Source: SZUA-1377 sp964622255
GTDB lineage: Bacteria; Campylobacterota; Campylobacteria; Campylobacterales; QNZT01
Assembly (NCBI GenBank): GCA_964622255.1
Contig: CAZUPK010000061.1
Location: 1-5,483 of the forward strand
DNA: 5,483 bases
Direction of reading: 5' to 3'
Shown: in pieces, positions 1 through 4,831 of the stretch
How the letters are laid out: each line of letters begins with the position of its first letter
Position numbering within the stretch: the stretch's first letter is position 1
Notes under the pieces: model-generated
The model's input: only the letters and a program-made list of their open reading frames with translations
Told to the model about the DNA's origin: nothing
Databases searched by the model: none
Position numbers and translations under genes: made by a program

Positions 1-315
1 GCATTTTTTACATCACTTGAAGATCAGACTCTTGATGCCATGGAACAAAAAGGAAGTGCTTGGGTTGTGGGTGTCGGATATGATTTTGCAAACAGTAAAA
101 TTGACGGTTTGAGTGTCTTTGCGGTATATGGAAAATTTGAAGCTGATAATTTGGATAATTATGATACTGATGAGATCGATGTAATGATGGAATATGACTT
201 GAATGAAAATTTCAATATGACTTTGGCTTATGCTTCGATAAAGGATAACACAAATGGAGATGTGGGAAGCGGTGACTATGATCAGTTTCGCCTGATCGCC
301 AATTATGATTTTTAG
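1..315 (+). CDS. C-terminal part of an outer-membrane porin-like beta-barrel protein (5' end outside window)
   Basis: The frame is open from base 1 (first codons A-F-F-T-S) to TAG at 313-315, giving about 104 residues of a longer protein. Alternating polar and hydrophobic strands (AWVVGVGYDF, GLSVFAVYGKF, IDVMMEYDL, FNMTLAYASI, QFRLIANYDF) are joined by acidic Asp/Asn-rich loops. The protein ends in Phe with aromatic and hydrophobic residues at alternating positions, the usual BamA-recognised C-terminal signal of outer-membrane barrels. It probably forms a diffusion channel in the outer membrane, like the OprD-like or Campylobacterota major porins, but the substrate cannot be read from this fragment. 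The internal ATG at 40 is not the start, because coding clearly continues to the window edge. Base composition is visibly less AT-rich than the neighbouring accessory genes, which fits a conserved chromosomal gene. It converges with the membrane-protein gene at 375-866. Confidence 0.8.
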   Translation, partial: AFFTSLEDQTLDAMEQKGSAWVVGVGYDFANSKIDGLSVFAVYGKFEADNLDNYDTDEIDVMMEYDLNENFNMTLAYASIKDNTNGDVGSGDYDQFRLIANYDF

Positions 316-318
316 TGC

Positions 319-333
319 CACCCTTAAGGGCAT
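319..333 (+). terminator. Weak hairpin just after the porin stop; doubtful terminator
   Basis: Four nucleotides after the porin stop there is a short inverted repeat around the 10-bp palindrome CCCTTAAGGG (321-330); the surrounding TGCC and GGCA offer an alternative 4-bp stem. It is the only GC-rich dyad in the 59-nt gap between two convergent genes, so a role in ending transcription is reasonable. There is no proper T-tract, only TTGGATTT, and the palindrome leaves no loop, so the call is weak. Confidence 0.25.
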
Positions 334-374
334 TGGATTTCAGTTGTACCCGATAATATGATAACCCATAAGTT

Positions 375-866
375 TTAAAAGACTCCCATTGTTAAAGCGA
401 CAATCAGAACGATAAAAGGGGAACTAATCAATAAAAATATAATGAAATGTGTTAATGTCATATCTGGTTTTGAAAATTGAAGAAAATCTTCTTTAATGGT
501 ATGTAAAATAGTATCATTATTTAATCTAGCAACACTAATATAGTAAAAAATTGAATACAAAATCAAAAGTGTAAAGAAAATATAAAACAAGTTGAAATGC
601 TCATCTATAAAAAAAATCCAAATAGTAGAGCAAAAAATAAAAACTAGAAAAATTTGAAATGGTGAAATATAAGATGGTAAATCATCTTTAACACTTTCCC
701 AAAAAGTTATATTTTTTATACGAGAATCGTGTTTATAGAAATAAAATGCATAGCTTAAAAATCCAAATAAAATCAAGGGTAAGCTTCCACTTGGTTGTTC
801 GAATAATATTAGAGCTGTATAAGGCAAAATAGCAATCATCATTAGTAAAAGTTGAAAAGGTGTCAA
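375..866 (-). CDS. Hypothetical integral membrane protein, five predicted helices, TTG start
   Basis: This 163-residue protein is not one I recognise. Hydrophobic stretches at about residues 5-22, 29-45, 69-87, 92-112 and 139-160 predict five membrane helices. Short charged loops separate them (KHDSRIKN near 45-52, a Lys/Asp-rich stretch near 114-136). No catalytic or binding motif is evident. The frame opens with TTG at 866, preceded on the minus strand by AAAGGA 5 nt upstream and bounded by an in-frame TAG four codons before that ribosome site. The first ATGs are codons 9 and 10 and have no ribosome site, so TTG is preferred. The gene is very AT-rich, points toward the porin gene and shares no operon partner. 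It lies immediately downstream (minus-strand sense) of the attC-like element, so it may be a cassette-borne gene. A function cannot be assigned. Confidence 0.65.
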   Translation of the reverse strand: MTPFQLLLMMIAILPYTALILFEQPSGSLPLILFGFLSYAFYFYKHDSRIKNITFWESVKDDLPSYISPFQIFLVFIFCSTIWIFFIDEHFNLFYIFFTLLILYSIFYYISVARLNNDTILHTIKEDFLQFSKPDMTLTHFIIFLLISSPFIVLIVALTMGVF

Positions 867-891
867 ATTTTTCCTTTGTCTCTAGTTTTTG

Positions 892-915
892 TATCTCTTT
901 TTTTAAAAAGAGATA
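892..915. repeat. AT-rich inverted repeat upstream of the membrane-protein gene
   Basis: Arms TATCTCTTTTT (892-902) and AAAAAGAGATA (905-915) are perfect complements across 2 nt. The repeat lies 26 bp upstream of the TTG start at 866, in the expected 5' leader of that gene. It could be an operator or a leader hairpin. The dyad is seen directly; its role is not known. Confidence 0.5.
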
Positions 916-918
916 GGA

Positions 919-951
919 TTATCATAAAATCCATAGAATTTGAGTTGTAAA
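919..951 (-). promoter_or_regulatory. Possible sigma-70-type promoter of the membrane-protein gene (weak)
   Basis: On the minus strand TTTACA (951-946) is followed after 19 nt by TATGATAAT (927-919). The -35 is one mismatch from TTGACA and the -10 region is AT-rich, but the spacer is longer than the usual 17. Part of it overlaps a small dyad, TTGAGT at 940-945 and ACTCAA at 954-959. Expression of the orphan gene needs some promoter here, but this one is only a candidate. Confidence 0.3.
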
Positions 952-1004
952 TTACTCAACAAAATAACCTTCTTTTTTTGCAAGAGAGAAGTTCGGACAT
1001 ACTC

Positions 1005-1130
1005 ATAACGGCAATCTTGAGGAATGAACGGTTTTACTCAAGATAGTTTTGCAAATAGTTTAATTATGATAACACGAAAAAACTTTGAAAACTGGTCGAG
1101 TTAGTTCATTCCTCTCCAAGAACTTGTTAT
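1005..1130 (-). repeat. Long imperfect inverted repeat with attC-like (integron cassette site) architecture
   Basis: The outer boxes are ATAAC (1005-1009) and GTTAT (1126-1130). Inside them are unpaired spacers GGCAAT (1010-1015) and AACTT (1121-1125). A 14-bp inner stem follows, made of CTT + GAGGAATGAAC (1016-1029) and GTTCATTCCTC + AAG (1104-1114, 1118-1120). Its right arm carries three extra bases, TCC (1115-1117). About 74 nt lie between the arms. Read on the minus strand, this is the order R'' - spacer - L'' with extrahelical bases - variable loop - L' - spacer - R', as in attC sites. Total length, about 126 nt, is near that known for Vibrio repeats. The element sits just 3' of the toxin-antitoxin genes in their direction, the correct place for a cassette attC. 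The core GTTATGA fits the GTTRRRY consensus only partly. Alternatives are a small palindromic repeat element or a large terminator hairpin. Confidence 0.45.
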
Positions 1131-1145
1131 CCTAAAAATGTTAAA

Positions 1146-1421
1146 TCAAGCAATAGAAACTTTTAACTCTTTACCTACAGAACTTGCAAAGTTTTCCAAA
1201 GTAGATAATCTTATATCTTTTGCATGATTTTCTATTCTTGAAATAGCAGATTTTTTAGTATTTAGTTTTTTAGCAATATCTTCTTGTGTAAGTCCTGCTT
1301 CAATCCTTGCTTGTTTTAGTATTTCTCCAATTTTAAACTCTTGATATCCTTCATCAAAATCTTTTGCAAACTCTTTATCAATAGCTTTTCTTTTTTGTAT
1401 ATATTTTTTTAAATCACTCAT
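1146..1421 (-). CDS. higA: HigA-type antitoxin, Xre-family helix-turn-helix protein
   Basis: This 91-residue protein is a DNA-binding antitoxin expected to bind and neutralise the adjacent toxin and to repress the shared promoter. After a charged N-terminal stretch, an Xre/Cro-type domain spans about residues 31-90. It begins IGEILKQARIEAGLTQEDIA and continues through a recognition helix near residues 54-66 (TKKSAISRIEN). The ATG at 1421 is chosen because AAAGGAG ends 7 to 8 nt upstream. A farther in-frame ATG at 1439 would use a start codon overlapping that ribosome site and has no site of its own. The chosen start overlaps the toxin stop by 8 nt (ATGAGTGA), indicating translational coupling in a toxin-first operon. 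No promoter lies between the two genes. The gene ends in TGA, and the attC-like element begins 15 nt beyond it. Confidence 0.85.
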   Translation of the reverse strand: MSDLKKYIQKRKAIDKEFAKDFDEGYQEFKIGEILKQARIEAGLTQEDIAKKLNTKKSAISRIENHAKDIRLSTLENFASSVGKELKVSIA

Positions 1422-1770
1422 TATCTTTTCTCCTTTCAAGATAGTCTTGTTTTCTTTGTTTTGCTAACTTAATCTCTTGTTTTGGAACTTTTTGATCTTT
1501 CTTTTTAAAACCATTTGTTAAAACTACAAATCTACCACCATCTTCAAAACCTAACAATCTAAAATGTTTTTTACCAATCTGAACTCTAACTTCTATAATA
1601 TCGTCAGTATTGACAAGCTTCTTGTAATATTTTGAAGAGACGGTTTCTAACTCCTCAATCAAATTTAAAACCCAAACAGCTTTTTGAGCTTCTTTTGAAG
1701 ATAGAGAATCTAAAAAATCCTCAATAGGACTTTTACCTGATGGTAACTTATAAAATATAATTTCTTTCAT
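1414..1770 (-). CDS. higB: HigB-type toxin, RelE/ParE superfamily (phage Gp49-like)
   Basis: This 118-residue protein belongs to the phage-derived Gp49-like (HigB) group of RelE-fold toxins, which in characterised members cleave mRNA on the ribosome. The signature is clear: an N-terminal MKEIIFYKLPSGKSPIEDFL, a helical segment (about 25-45), the central strand pair IIEVRVQIGKKHFRLLGF (58-75), and VVLTNGFKKKDQKVPKQEI (82-100) leading into a basic C-terminal helix. Length is typical and nothing is missing, so it should be active. It is the first gene of a two-gene unit with higA. The ATG at 1770 lies only 6 nt after a consensus-like -10 box and has no Shine-Dalgarno sequence, so its mRNA may be leaderless. 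The homology-expected N-terminus supports this start. Confidence 0.85.
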   Translation of the reverse strand: MKEIIFYKLPSGKSPIEDFLDSLSSKEAQKAVWVLNLIEELETVSSKYYKKLVNTDDIIEVRVQIGKKHFRLLGFEDGGRFVVLTNGFKKKDQKVPKQEIKLAKQRKQDYLERRKDNE

Positions 1771-1776
1771 AAAATG

Positions 1777-1805
1777 ATATTAACATAAATGTTAACTTTT
1801 GTCAA
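1777..1805 (-). promoter_or_regulatory. Promoter of the higBA operon
   Basis: On the minus strand TTGACA (1805-1800) and TAATAT (1782-1777) are separated by exactly 17 nt. The -35 is perfect and the -10 has one mismatch from TATAAT. The predicted transcription start, about 7 nt downstream of the -10, falls on or beside the first base of the higB ATG at 1770. This is the best sigma-70-type promoter in the window and gives the toxin-antitoxin unit independent expression. Confidence 0.75.
1780..1795. promoter_or_regulatory. Probable HigA operator palindrome inside the higBA promoter
   Basis: TTAACAT (1780-1786) and ATGTTAA (1789-1795) form a perfect 7-bp inverted repeat with a 2-nt centre. It sits between the -35 and -10 boxes and overlaps the last three bases of the -10. 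Xre-type antitoxins usually bind such short palindromes to autorepress. A bound dimer here would block RNA polymerase. The dyad and its position are seen; binding by HigA is inferred. Confidence 0.6.
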
Positions 1806-1833
1806 ATTTTTCTAAGAAGTTTTCAGAGAAATT

Positions 1834-1849
1834 TTTTACTAAAGTAAAA
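1834..1849. repeat. Short AT-rich palindrome between higB and the insertion sequence
   Basis: TTTTACT (1834-1840) and AGTAAAA (1843-1849) are perfect complements around AA. It lies about 30 bp upstream of the higB -35 box and 30 bp from the IS left end. It may be an upstream regulatory site or chance dyad symmetry in AT-rich DNA. No other feature is evident in this short divergent region. Confidence 0.3.
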
Positions 1850-1895
1850 CCACACTTGTTAGTTTTGCTTCTTTTTTTATAATACCCCAACAAAA

Positions 1896-1925
1896 AAGAC
1901 AATCTTAAAAAATTAAAAGTATAAT
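1896..1925 (+). promoter_or_regulatory. Possible transposase promoter beginning in the left inverted repeat
   Basis: AAGACA (1896-1901) lies 18 nt before a perfect TATAAT (1920-1925), 34 bp upstream of the transposase ATG. The -35 matches four of six consensus bases. Weak promoters overlapping the left end are common in IS3-family elements. AAGGGG, 6 nt before the ATG at 1960, supplies a ribosome site. Confidence 0.4.
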
Positions 1926-1959
1926 AATCAATATTTAAAGAAAGCACAAGGGGTTAAAG

Positions 1960-2946
1960 ATGAGTAGAAAAAGAACAAATTACTCAGCAGAGTTTAAAGT
2001 AAAGATTGTGTTAGAGGTCTTAAAAGGAGAAAAGACTTTAAATCAAATTGCAACTGAAAACGACATTCTGCCAAAAAATATTATAAATTGGAAAAAGCAG
2101 TTTTTAGCAAATGCAGAGATTGCAATGGAGCCATCCAAGGCAGTAAAAGAGTATAAAGAACAGATAAAAGAGTTAGAGAAAAAAGTAGATAAATATGCAA
2201 AGACTGTAGGTAAACTTACAGTAGAGAGAGACCCAGCAGTGGGAAAGACAGGACTCCAAAAAGATATTTTATCTTTTTGGAACCTGCTTATGAGTTTGGA
2301 CTTATCAACTAAAAGAAAGATGGCGCAAGTCCAAACTGTCAAAGAAGATAGATTAATAGCGCCATCAAAAAAACATACATTGCTTGGAATTAGTAGAAGC
2401 TATAACTATTATGAAAGAAAAGTAAATCCAAAAAAAGAGGCGATTAGACAAAGAATCAAAGAGATAGCTGAGGATGAGTTTATGTGCATATATGGAGAAG
2501 AGAAAGTGTATAGACAACTATTACAAGAAGGATATAATGTATCTTTAAATACAGTATCAAAATATCGTAAGGAGTTAGGAATTAAAGCAATACTCGCTGT
2601 TAAACCAATATCAACAACTATAGCTGATGAAGCTCATCCTAAATATCCATACAAACTTAAAGATGTAGAAATCAACAAACCAAATAAAGTATGGTCAACT
2701 GATATCACCTATATCAAAATCAATGGTGGAACAGTTTATCTTGCAGCAATAATTGACTGGTATTCTAAAGCAGTGTTATCTTGGAAGATATCTAATGTTA
2801 TGGATACAGACTTTGTTATGGATGTGTTAAGTGAAGCACTCAAAAACCATCCTAAACCTGAAATATTCAATACTGATCAAGGCTCACAATATACGAGCTT
2901 TATTCATACACAAACATTAAAGGATAATGGCATTGTTATCTTATAA
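1960..2946 (+). pseudogene. IS3-family transposase, C-terminally truncated and inactive
   Basis: The 328-residue frame joins an OrfA-like half and an OrfB-like half. Residues 1-90 hold a transposase helix-turn-helix (TNYSAEFKVKIVLEVLKGEK, then INWKKQF) and a Lys/Glu-rich coiled coil (about 60-90). From about 112 the OrfB part follows, with an HTH_21-like stretch (160-208) and the start of the rve integrase core. The first two catalytic acidic residues are visible: D248 in STDITYI and D306 in NTDQGSQYTS. IS3-family enzymes need a Glu about 35 residues after the second Asp. The frame stops 22 residues after it (GIVIL then TAA), so the Glu and the C-terminal part of the core are gone. About 13 residues near 96-110 do not fit the family and are encoded by a palindrome (2249-2286). 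Both point to a non-functional relic. Confidence 0.8.
2249..2286. repeat. Perfect hairpin-forming palindrome inside the transposase frame
   Basis: TCCAAAAAGATA (2255-2266) and TATCTTTTTGGA (2270-2281) are perfect 12-bp complements around TTT. Outside them CAGG (2249-2252) and CCTG (2283-2286) extend the stem past a small asymmetric bulge. It stays in frame and encodes about 13 residues (TGLQKDILSFWNL) lying between GK and SLDLSTKRK, where the family alignment as I recall it has no such stretch. No T-tract follows, so it is not an ordinary terminator. Confidence 0.6.
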
Positions 2947-2967
2947 TCTCTTTTTGAAGCAAACAAA

Positions 2968-2995
2968 TAGTATCACTAAGAATACAGTGTTACTA
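2968..2995. repeat. Hairpin in the non-coding 3' remnant of the insertion sequence
   Basis: TAGTATCACT (2968-2977) pairs with AGTGTTACTA (2986-2995) with a single mismatch and an 8-nt loop. It lies just after the truncated transposase stop. The remaining sequence to the right inverted repeat (2947-3047) shows no readable transposase fragment, so its origin is unknown. Confidence 0.45.
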
Positions 2996-3115
2996 AAGGT
3001 AGCATAGTGGCAAGGGAATTAAAAAAAATTAAGAGTTGTCTTGACTTTTGGGGTATTATGGTTTGATGGGCTAAGTCAGGTGTTTCATAAAAATCCTTTC
3101 TATTCGGTATTATTT

Positions 3116-3871
3116 TTAAGTTACTAATGCCAAGTTACTAATGCCATCTATAAACTGTCTGATGATAGGGTCGTTAGTTGTTTTAAAAAACTCCGGTTTA
3201 TTGTCAGCTTTAACATAACCGTTATATAGCATAATCATCTGGTCAGCTATCTTAAAACTCTCTTTTATATCGTGAGAGATGACTATCGAAGTTATACCAA
3301 GCTCATTTCTTAGTTTTACTATCAAACGACTTATGAGATCACTAGCTATCGGATCTAGTCCGCTTGTGGGTTCATCATAGAGTATGATTTCAGGATGAAG
3401 TATGGTAGTTCTTGCTATGGCAGCTCTTTTTTGCATACCACCGCTTAACTCATGTGGAAAGAGATGTAAAACTTCTTTTGGATTTAGTCCGACTAATTCT
3501 AGAGACTTCTCTATCTTTTTATCTTTTTCTTTTCTAGATAGTTTTGTATGCTCATCTAGTGGAAAAGAGATATTGTTATAAATGTTCATACTATCAAATA
3601 AAGCTCCAAACTGAAAGGTAAATCCTATTCTTTTTCTAAGAGCCAAAAGCTTTTTTTCACTGCATTTTGGAACACTGATACCATCAACTAAAATATCTCC
3701 ACTTGTAGGTTTTAAAAGTCCAACTATATGTTTTATAACTGTTGATTTACCGGTTCCAGAGGGTCCCATAATAACTGCTATATCATTTTTTTTAACTTTG
3801 AAGTTTAAACCTTTTAAAACCTCTTTAGTGCCGAACTTTTTTACTACATTTTTAAACTCTATCAAACTCAA
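3116..3871 (-). CDS. mlaF: MlaF-type ABC transporter ATP-binding protein (phospholipid/Mce transport)
   Basis: This 251-residue ATPase would energise the Mla/Mce-type system that moves phospholipids between inner and outer membranes, working with the permease MlaE and the MCE protein MlaD. From the chosen start: Walker A GPSGTGKST at 36-44, Q-loop Q87 in FTFQFGALFDSM (characteristic of MlaF/Ttg2A), signature LSGGMQKRAAIAR at 142-154, Walker B IILYDEP at 162-168, D-loop GLD at 171-173, H-loop H200. The start is unsettled. TTG at 3871 is preferred because AGGGG lies 8 nt upstream and it gives MSLIEFKNVVKKFG; TTG at 3865 or 3898 is possible. It overlaps prmC by 20 nt, so translation is coupled. 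The C-terminus ends abruptly in NLALVT within a 14-bp tandem duplication and may be altered. No mlaE or mlaD is visible nearby. Confidence 0.85.
   Translation of the reverse strand: MSLIEFKNVVKKFGTKEVLKGLNFKVKKNDIAVIMGPSGTGKSTVIKHIVGLLKPTSGDILVDGISVPKCSEKKLLALRKRIGFTFQFGALFDSMNIYNNISFPLDEHTKLSRKEKDKKIEKSLELVGLNPKEVLHLFPHELSGGMQKRAAIARTTILHPEIILYDEPTSGLDPIASDLISRLIVKLRNELGITSIVISHDIKESFKIADQMIMLYNGYVKADNKPEFFKTTNDPIIRQFIDGISNLALVT
3118..3145. repeat. 14-bp tandem duplication at the 3' end of mlaF
   Basis: AAGTTACTAATGCC occurs twice with no gap, at 3118-3131 and 3132-3145. In mlaF the first copy reads GISNL and the second, shifted by 14 bp, reads ALVT and stop. Removing one copy would let the frame run on past 3116 (…ISNLKIIPNRKDF…) into the insertion-sequence boundary. 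It looks like a recent slippage event. Confidence 0.85.
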
Positions 3872-4661
3872 CAACAAAACCCCTATCAAAGTTTGCAAAA
3901 TCTTTATAAAAGCGATACTTTGTCAAACCTTTTTTATTAAGATACTTCCTCATAGGCTTTTTTTGATTATAACCCATTTCACAAACTAAAAACTTAACCC
4001 TTTTCATTATAGCTAAATCAACTATATTTTTTAATATCTCATCTCCGCTATCTCCACCAAAAAGTGCATTTTGCGGTTCATAATCTAAATTTTTATCAAG
4101 TTTTTCATTATTTTTTATATATGGGGGATTTGAAACTATGATATCAAACTCCTTTTTTACCCCATTAAGATATGAAGTGTGTATAAGCTCTATATCTGTG
4201 TTATGAAGTTCACAGTTTCTTTTTGCAACTTTTATGGCATCTAAACTTATATCAGTTGCGGTTATGATAGAAAAGGGAATAAGCTTTTTTAACATAATAG
4301 AGATAATACCGCTTCCAACTCCTATTTCTGCAATTTTAGGAGATGGTGGAAGAGGTAGTTTTAATACTTCATCGATAAGAAGCTCGGTTTCTGGACGAGG
4401 TATCAAAGCTCCAAAATCACAAAAAAACTCTTCACTGTAAAAGCTTACTTTTTTAGTTATATATTCCATAGGCATATCTTGCTTTCTCTTTTTAACAAGT
4501 TCAAAAAAACTTTCATCTACCTCTTGATTTTCATTTAAAGTAAGGTAAATCATATTTTTATCTAAAAAAAAAGAAAGAAGAAGTCTTGCTTCCTTTTGAG
4601 GATTTTTAAGATCTCTTAACTCATAAGTAGCTTTTTTTAATGCTTGTTTTATGCTTAGCAA
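3852..4661 (-). CDS. prmC: Peptide chain release factor N5-glutamine methyltransferase (PrmC/HemK)
   Basis: The 269-residue cytosolic enzyme transfers a methyl group from S-adenosylmethionine to the glutamine of the GGQ motif in release factors, raising termination efficiency. An N-terminal helical domain (about 1-75) with the EARLLL segment binds the release factor. It is followed by the PRPETELL motif (88-95), the SAM-binding motif AEIGVGSGIISI (111-122), an acidic ribose-contact region (TATDIS, 134-139) and the catalytic NPPY (178-181) in IIVSNPPYIK. The family block DYEPQNALFGGDSGDEIL (193-210) is also present. Length is normal. The start is TTG at 4661 with no clear Shine-Dalgarno of its own; the N-terminus LSIKQALKKA fits the family. 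A possible small ORF ends 2 nt upstream, suggesting reinitiation. Its 3' end overlaps mlaF. The old name hemK reflects a mistaken haem role. Confidence 0.93.
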   Translation of the reverse strand: MLSIKQALKKATYELRDLKNPQKEARLLLSFFLDKNMIYLTLNENQEVDESFFELVKKRKQDMPMEYITKKVSFYSEEFFCDFGALIPRPETELLIDEVLKLPLPPSPKIAEIGVGSGIISIMLKKLIPFSIITATDISLDAIKVAKRNCELHNTDIELIHTSYLNGVKKEFDIIVSNPPYIKNNEKLDKNLDYEPQNALFGGDSGDEILKNIVDLAIMKRVKFLVCEMGYNQKKPMRKYLNKKGLTKYRFYKDFANFDRGFVVEFDRV

Positions 4662-4663
4662 GG

Positions 4664-4768
4664 TTATTTATCTTTACCAAAGCTTTTATGGTTTAAAAGT
4701 ATTTTAGATATTTTGTGATTTTTTGAATAAATTTTTTCTATATTAGTTTTAGCCTTTAGTATTGACAT
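4664..4768 (-). CDS. Candidate 34-residue basic small protein or translational leader upstream of prmC
   Basis: On the minus strand ATG at 4768 opens a 34-codon frame ending in TAA at 4664-4666, only 2 nt before the TTG start of prmC. It is preceded by the strongest ribosome-binding sequence in the window, AAAGGAGG (4788-4781), at a rather long 12-nt spacing. The product starts MSILKAKTNIEKIY, is rich in Lys, Asn and Ile and strongly basic, and has no membrane segment or recognised motif. Because prmC has a TTG start and no ribosome site, ribosomes finishing this frame could reinitiate on prmC. It could instead be a remnant of a lost gene, or chance: start, spacing and coding bias are not decisive. 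Confidence 0.45.
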   Translation of the reverse strand: MSILKAKTNIEKIYSKNHKISKILLNHKSFGKDK

Positions 4769-4802
4769 TTTTTAGTCTTTCCTCCTTTGGTTAGATTTTT
4801 TA

Positions 4803-4831
4803 ATTATAATAATTTTTTTGTTTTTTATGAA
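4803..4831 (-). promoter_or_regulatory. Possible internal promoter for the small ORF-prmC-mlaF segment
   Basis: On the minus strand TTCATA (4831-4826) and a perfect TATAAT (4808-4803) are 17 nt apart. The -35 matches four of six consensus bases. Transcription would start near 4796, leaving a short leader containing AAAGGAGG. It follows the stop of the thioesterase gene, where the otherwise tight operon has a 74-nt gap. AT-rich DNA produces such matches easily, so this is tentative. Confidence 0.4.

Larger units (their letters stand above)
1879..3059 (+). mobile_element. Degenerate IS3-family insertion sequence
   Basis: The two ends are imperfect inverted repeats. ATAATACCCCAA at 1879-1890 matches its complement at 3048-3059. 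Further in, GACAA and CTTAA blocks (1898-1908 and the complement of 3029-3040) match with one gap. Between them lies a single transposase frame on the plus strand. No target-site duplication is obvious, and the ATAAT/ATTAT at the outer edges could belong to either element or target, so the exact ends are uncertain by a few bases. The element is shorter than a complete IS3-family copy, because the transposase 3' end is missing. It lies between the higBA promoter and the 3' end of mlaF and is probably immobile on its own. Confidence 0.75.

Noticed and set aside
13..333. Minus-strand open frame of about 106 codons opposite the porin fragment
   Set aside because: The plus strand here has convincing beta-barrel coding features ending in Phe; the antisense frame is a shadow with no motif.
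317..360. Second attC-like site after the membrane-protein stop (GTACAAC on the minus strand)
   Set aside because: Only one possible R''-like box is present; no complementary L' or GTT-type R' follows before the porin coding sequence.
1850..1880. attC-like box (CTAACAAG on the minus strand) upstream of higB
   Set aside because: It resembles the start of the site at 1130, but no matching inner stem or R' box is found between it and the higB promoter.
2043..2342. Minus-strand open frame of about 99 codons inside the transposase
   Set aside because: It is antisense to a recognisable IS3-family transposase and has no homology signal or ribosome site of note.
1878..3062. Target-site duplication flanking the insertion sequence
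   Set aside because: The bases next to the ends (ATAAT and ATTAT) are part of, or indistinguishable from, the inverted repeats; no 3-5-bp direct repeat can be asserted.
4234..4440. Plus-strand open frame opposite prmC
   Set aside because: It lies across the SAM-binding region of a clear prmC gene and is an antisense shadow.
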